The notes beneath the pieces were generated by a model. That model did no database searches, was not told the DNA's origin, and was given only the letters and a program-made list of their open reading frames with translations. Positions 11,102-11,401 of a DNA stretch of 11,401 bases are shown here, one piece after another. The DNA is from Deltaproteobacteria bacterium (GTDB lineage Bacteria; Desulfobacterota; JAENJC01). The first letter of the stretch is position 1, and each line of letters starts with the position of its first letter. The DNA is taken from assembly GCA_016208525.1 (NCBI GenBank), contig JACQYJ010000230.1, positions 1 through 11,401 of the forward strand, in the 5' to 3' direction. A program made the translations under genes and the position numbers.

Positions 11102-11401
11102 TCAATCATCCTTATCCTCTCCCATAAACTTCCGGTAAACATCCCAGGGAATGATGATGAATCGTTTGTAGACCGGCCCGGCGCTGTCTGTCCTGATCTT
11201 TCTTACGCATGTGTAATGGCGGTCATCTTCCTTCTTGATCCACTCCCGTTCAGCCCATGCCCGGAGTACGGCGTTCTCTGAATACCCTTCCTTCTTGATG
11301 ACCTCAGCAAACTTGTCACGGAAGATGCCTATCCATGCCCCTCTCATTATGTAGCCGTAAGGATCGCTCCCGCCGCCATAGAAATATCCGTCACAGCCTG
11401 A
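11102..11401 (-). CDS. C-terminal end of a larger protein, possibly DUF927-type helicase/primase (partial)
   Basis: The frame is open from the right window edge to the stop at 11102, so the start lies outside; an internal ATG at 11347 is not a convincing start because the reading frame continues upstream (GGGSDPYGYI precedes it). About 99 residues are visible, ending in GEDKDD. The segment GYIMRGAWIGIFRDKFAEVI, then ENAVLRAWAEREWIKKED, then KRFIIIPWDVYRKFMG resembles the winged-helix-like C-terminal part of DUF927 phage or plasmid primase/helicase proteins (a Gy....y-ilp..F segment, an L...g-wL....D segment and a closing R-y.i). The resemblance is by layout, not by a diagnostic motif. Its position upstream of an origin-like array agrees with a replication role. 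Confidence 0.5.
   Translation of the reverse strand, partial: SGCDGYFYGGGSDPYGYIMRGAWIGIFRDKFAEVIKKEGYSENAVLRAWAEREWIKKEDDRHYTCVRKIRTDSAGPVYKRFIIIPWDVYRKFMGEDKDD

Noticed and set aside
4937..11401. Second att copy (tRNA-Leu 3' half) inside the window
   Set aside because: No repeat of the tRNA 3' end was found by eye; the right boundary is presumably outside the window.

Overview
The window is bacterial. It joins a conserved chromosomal segment (about 1-4850) to the left end of an integrated mobile element (about 4937 to beyond 11401), with a tRNA-Leu(CAA) gene at the junction. The host genes (tsaB, lipA, an AlaC-type aminotransferase, a VanZ-family gene, murI) are ordinary Gram-negative housekeeping genes. 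Intergenic space in both parts is rich in short interspersed palindromes. Gene content and repeat style suggest a Nitrospirota or Desulfobacterota (former deltaproteobacterial) lineage, but no marker here fixes the taxon.

Host part: tsaB (t6A tRNA modification, minus strand) diverges from lipA (lipoyl synthase, plus strand) across a REP/BIME-like repeat. A lipA promoter would start transcripts almost at the ATG. A 340-bp gap holds three kinds of repeat, and the last nine lipA codons are themselves repeat-derived. Then alaC, vanZ-like and murI overlap head to tail as one plus-strand operon, followed by a perfect palindrome and the tRNA.

Element part: every supported gene is on the minus strand, reading toward the tRNA. 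In transcription order they are: the C-terminal end of a large protein (possibly a DUF927-type primase/helicase); a highly structured 180-bp palindromic array; a GemA-like gene translationally coupled to a tyrosine recombinase; a sigma-70-family sigma factor with regions 1.2, 2 and 4 but almost no region 3; a 500-bp regulatory-looking gap; a coupled trio of one unknown 159-aa protein and two tandem Mor-family activators; and a large serine recombinase. The serine recombinase frame has no stop inside the element: it reads antisense through the whole tRNA gene and stops in host DNA.

The most unusual content is non-coding. A 23-bp dyad, AAANCCTT-N7-AAGGNTTT, occurs five times (8007, 8108, 8271, 10923, 11037). 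Two copies sit symmetrically inside a perfect 24-bp inverted repeat around a run of GGTAGT/ACTACC hexamers spaced 9-12 bp. Further arrays have exact 10-bp (7781-7820) and 15-bp (7908-7982) periods. With the element-borne sigma factor and Mor pair, this suggests a self-contained control circuit over replication, recombination and excision. Mu-like regulators, a tyrosine recombinase and a serine recombinase together do not match a standard element type known to me. The right boundary and most of the element lie outside the window.
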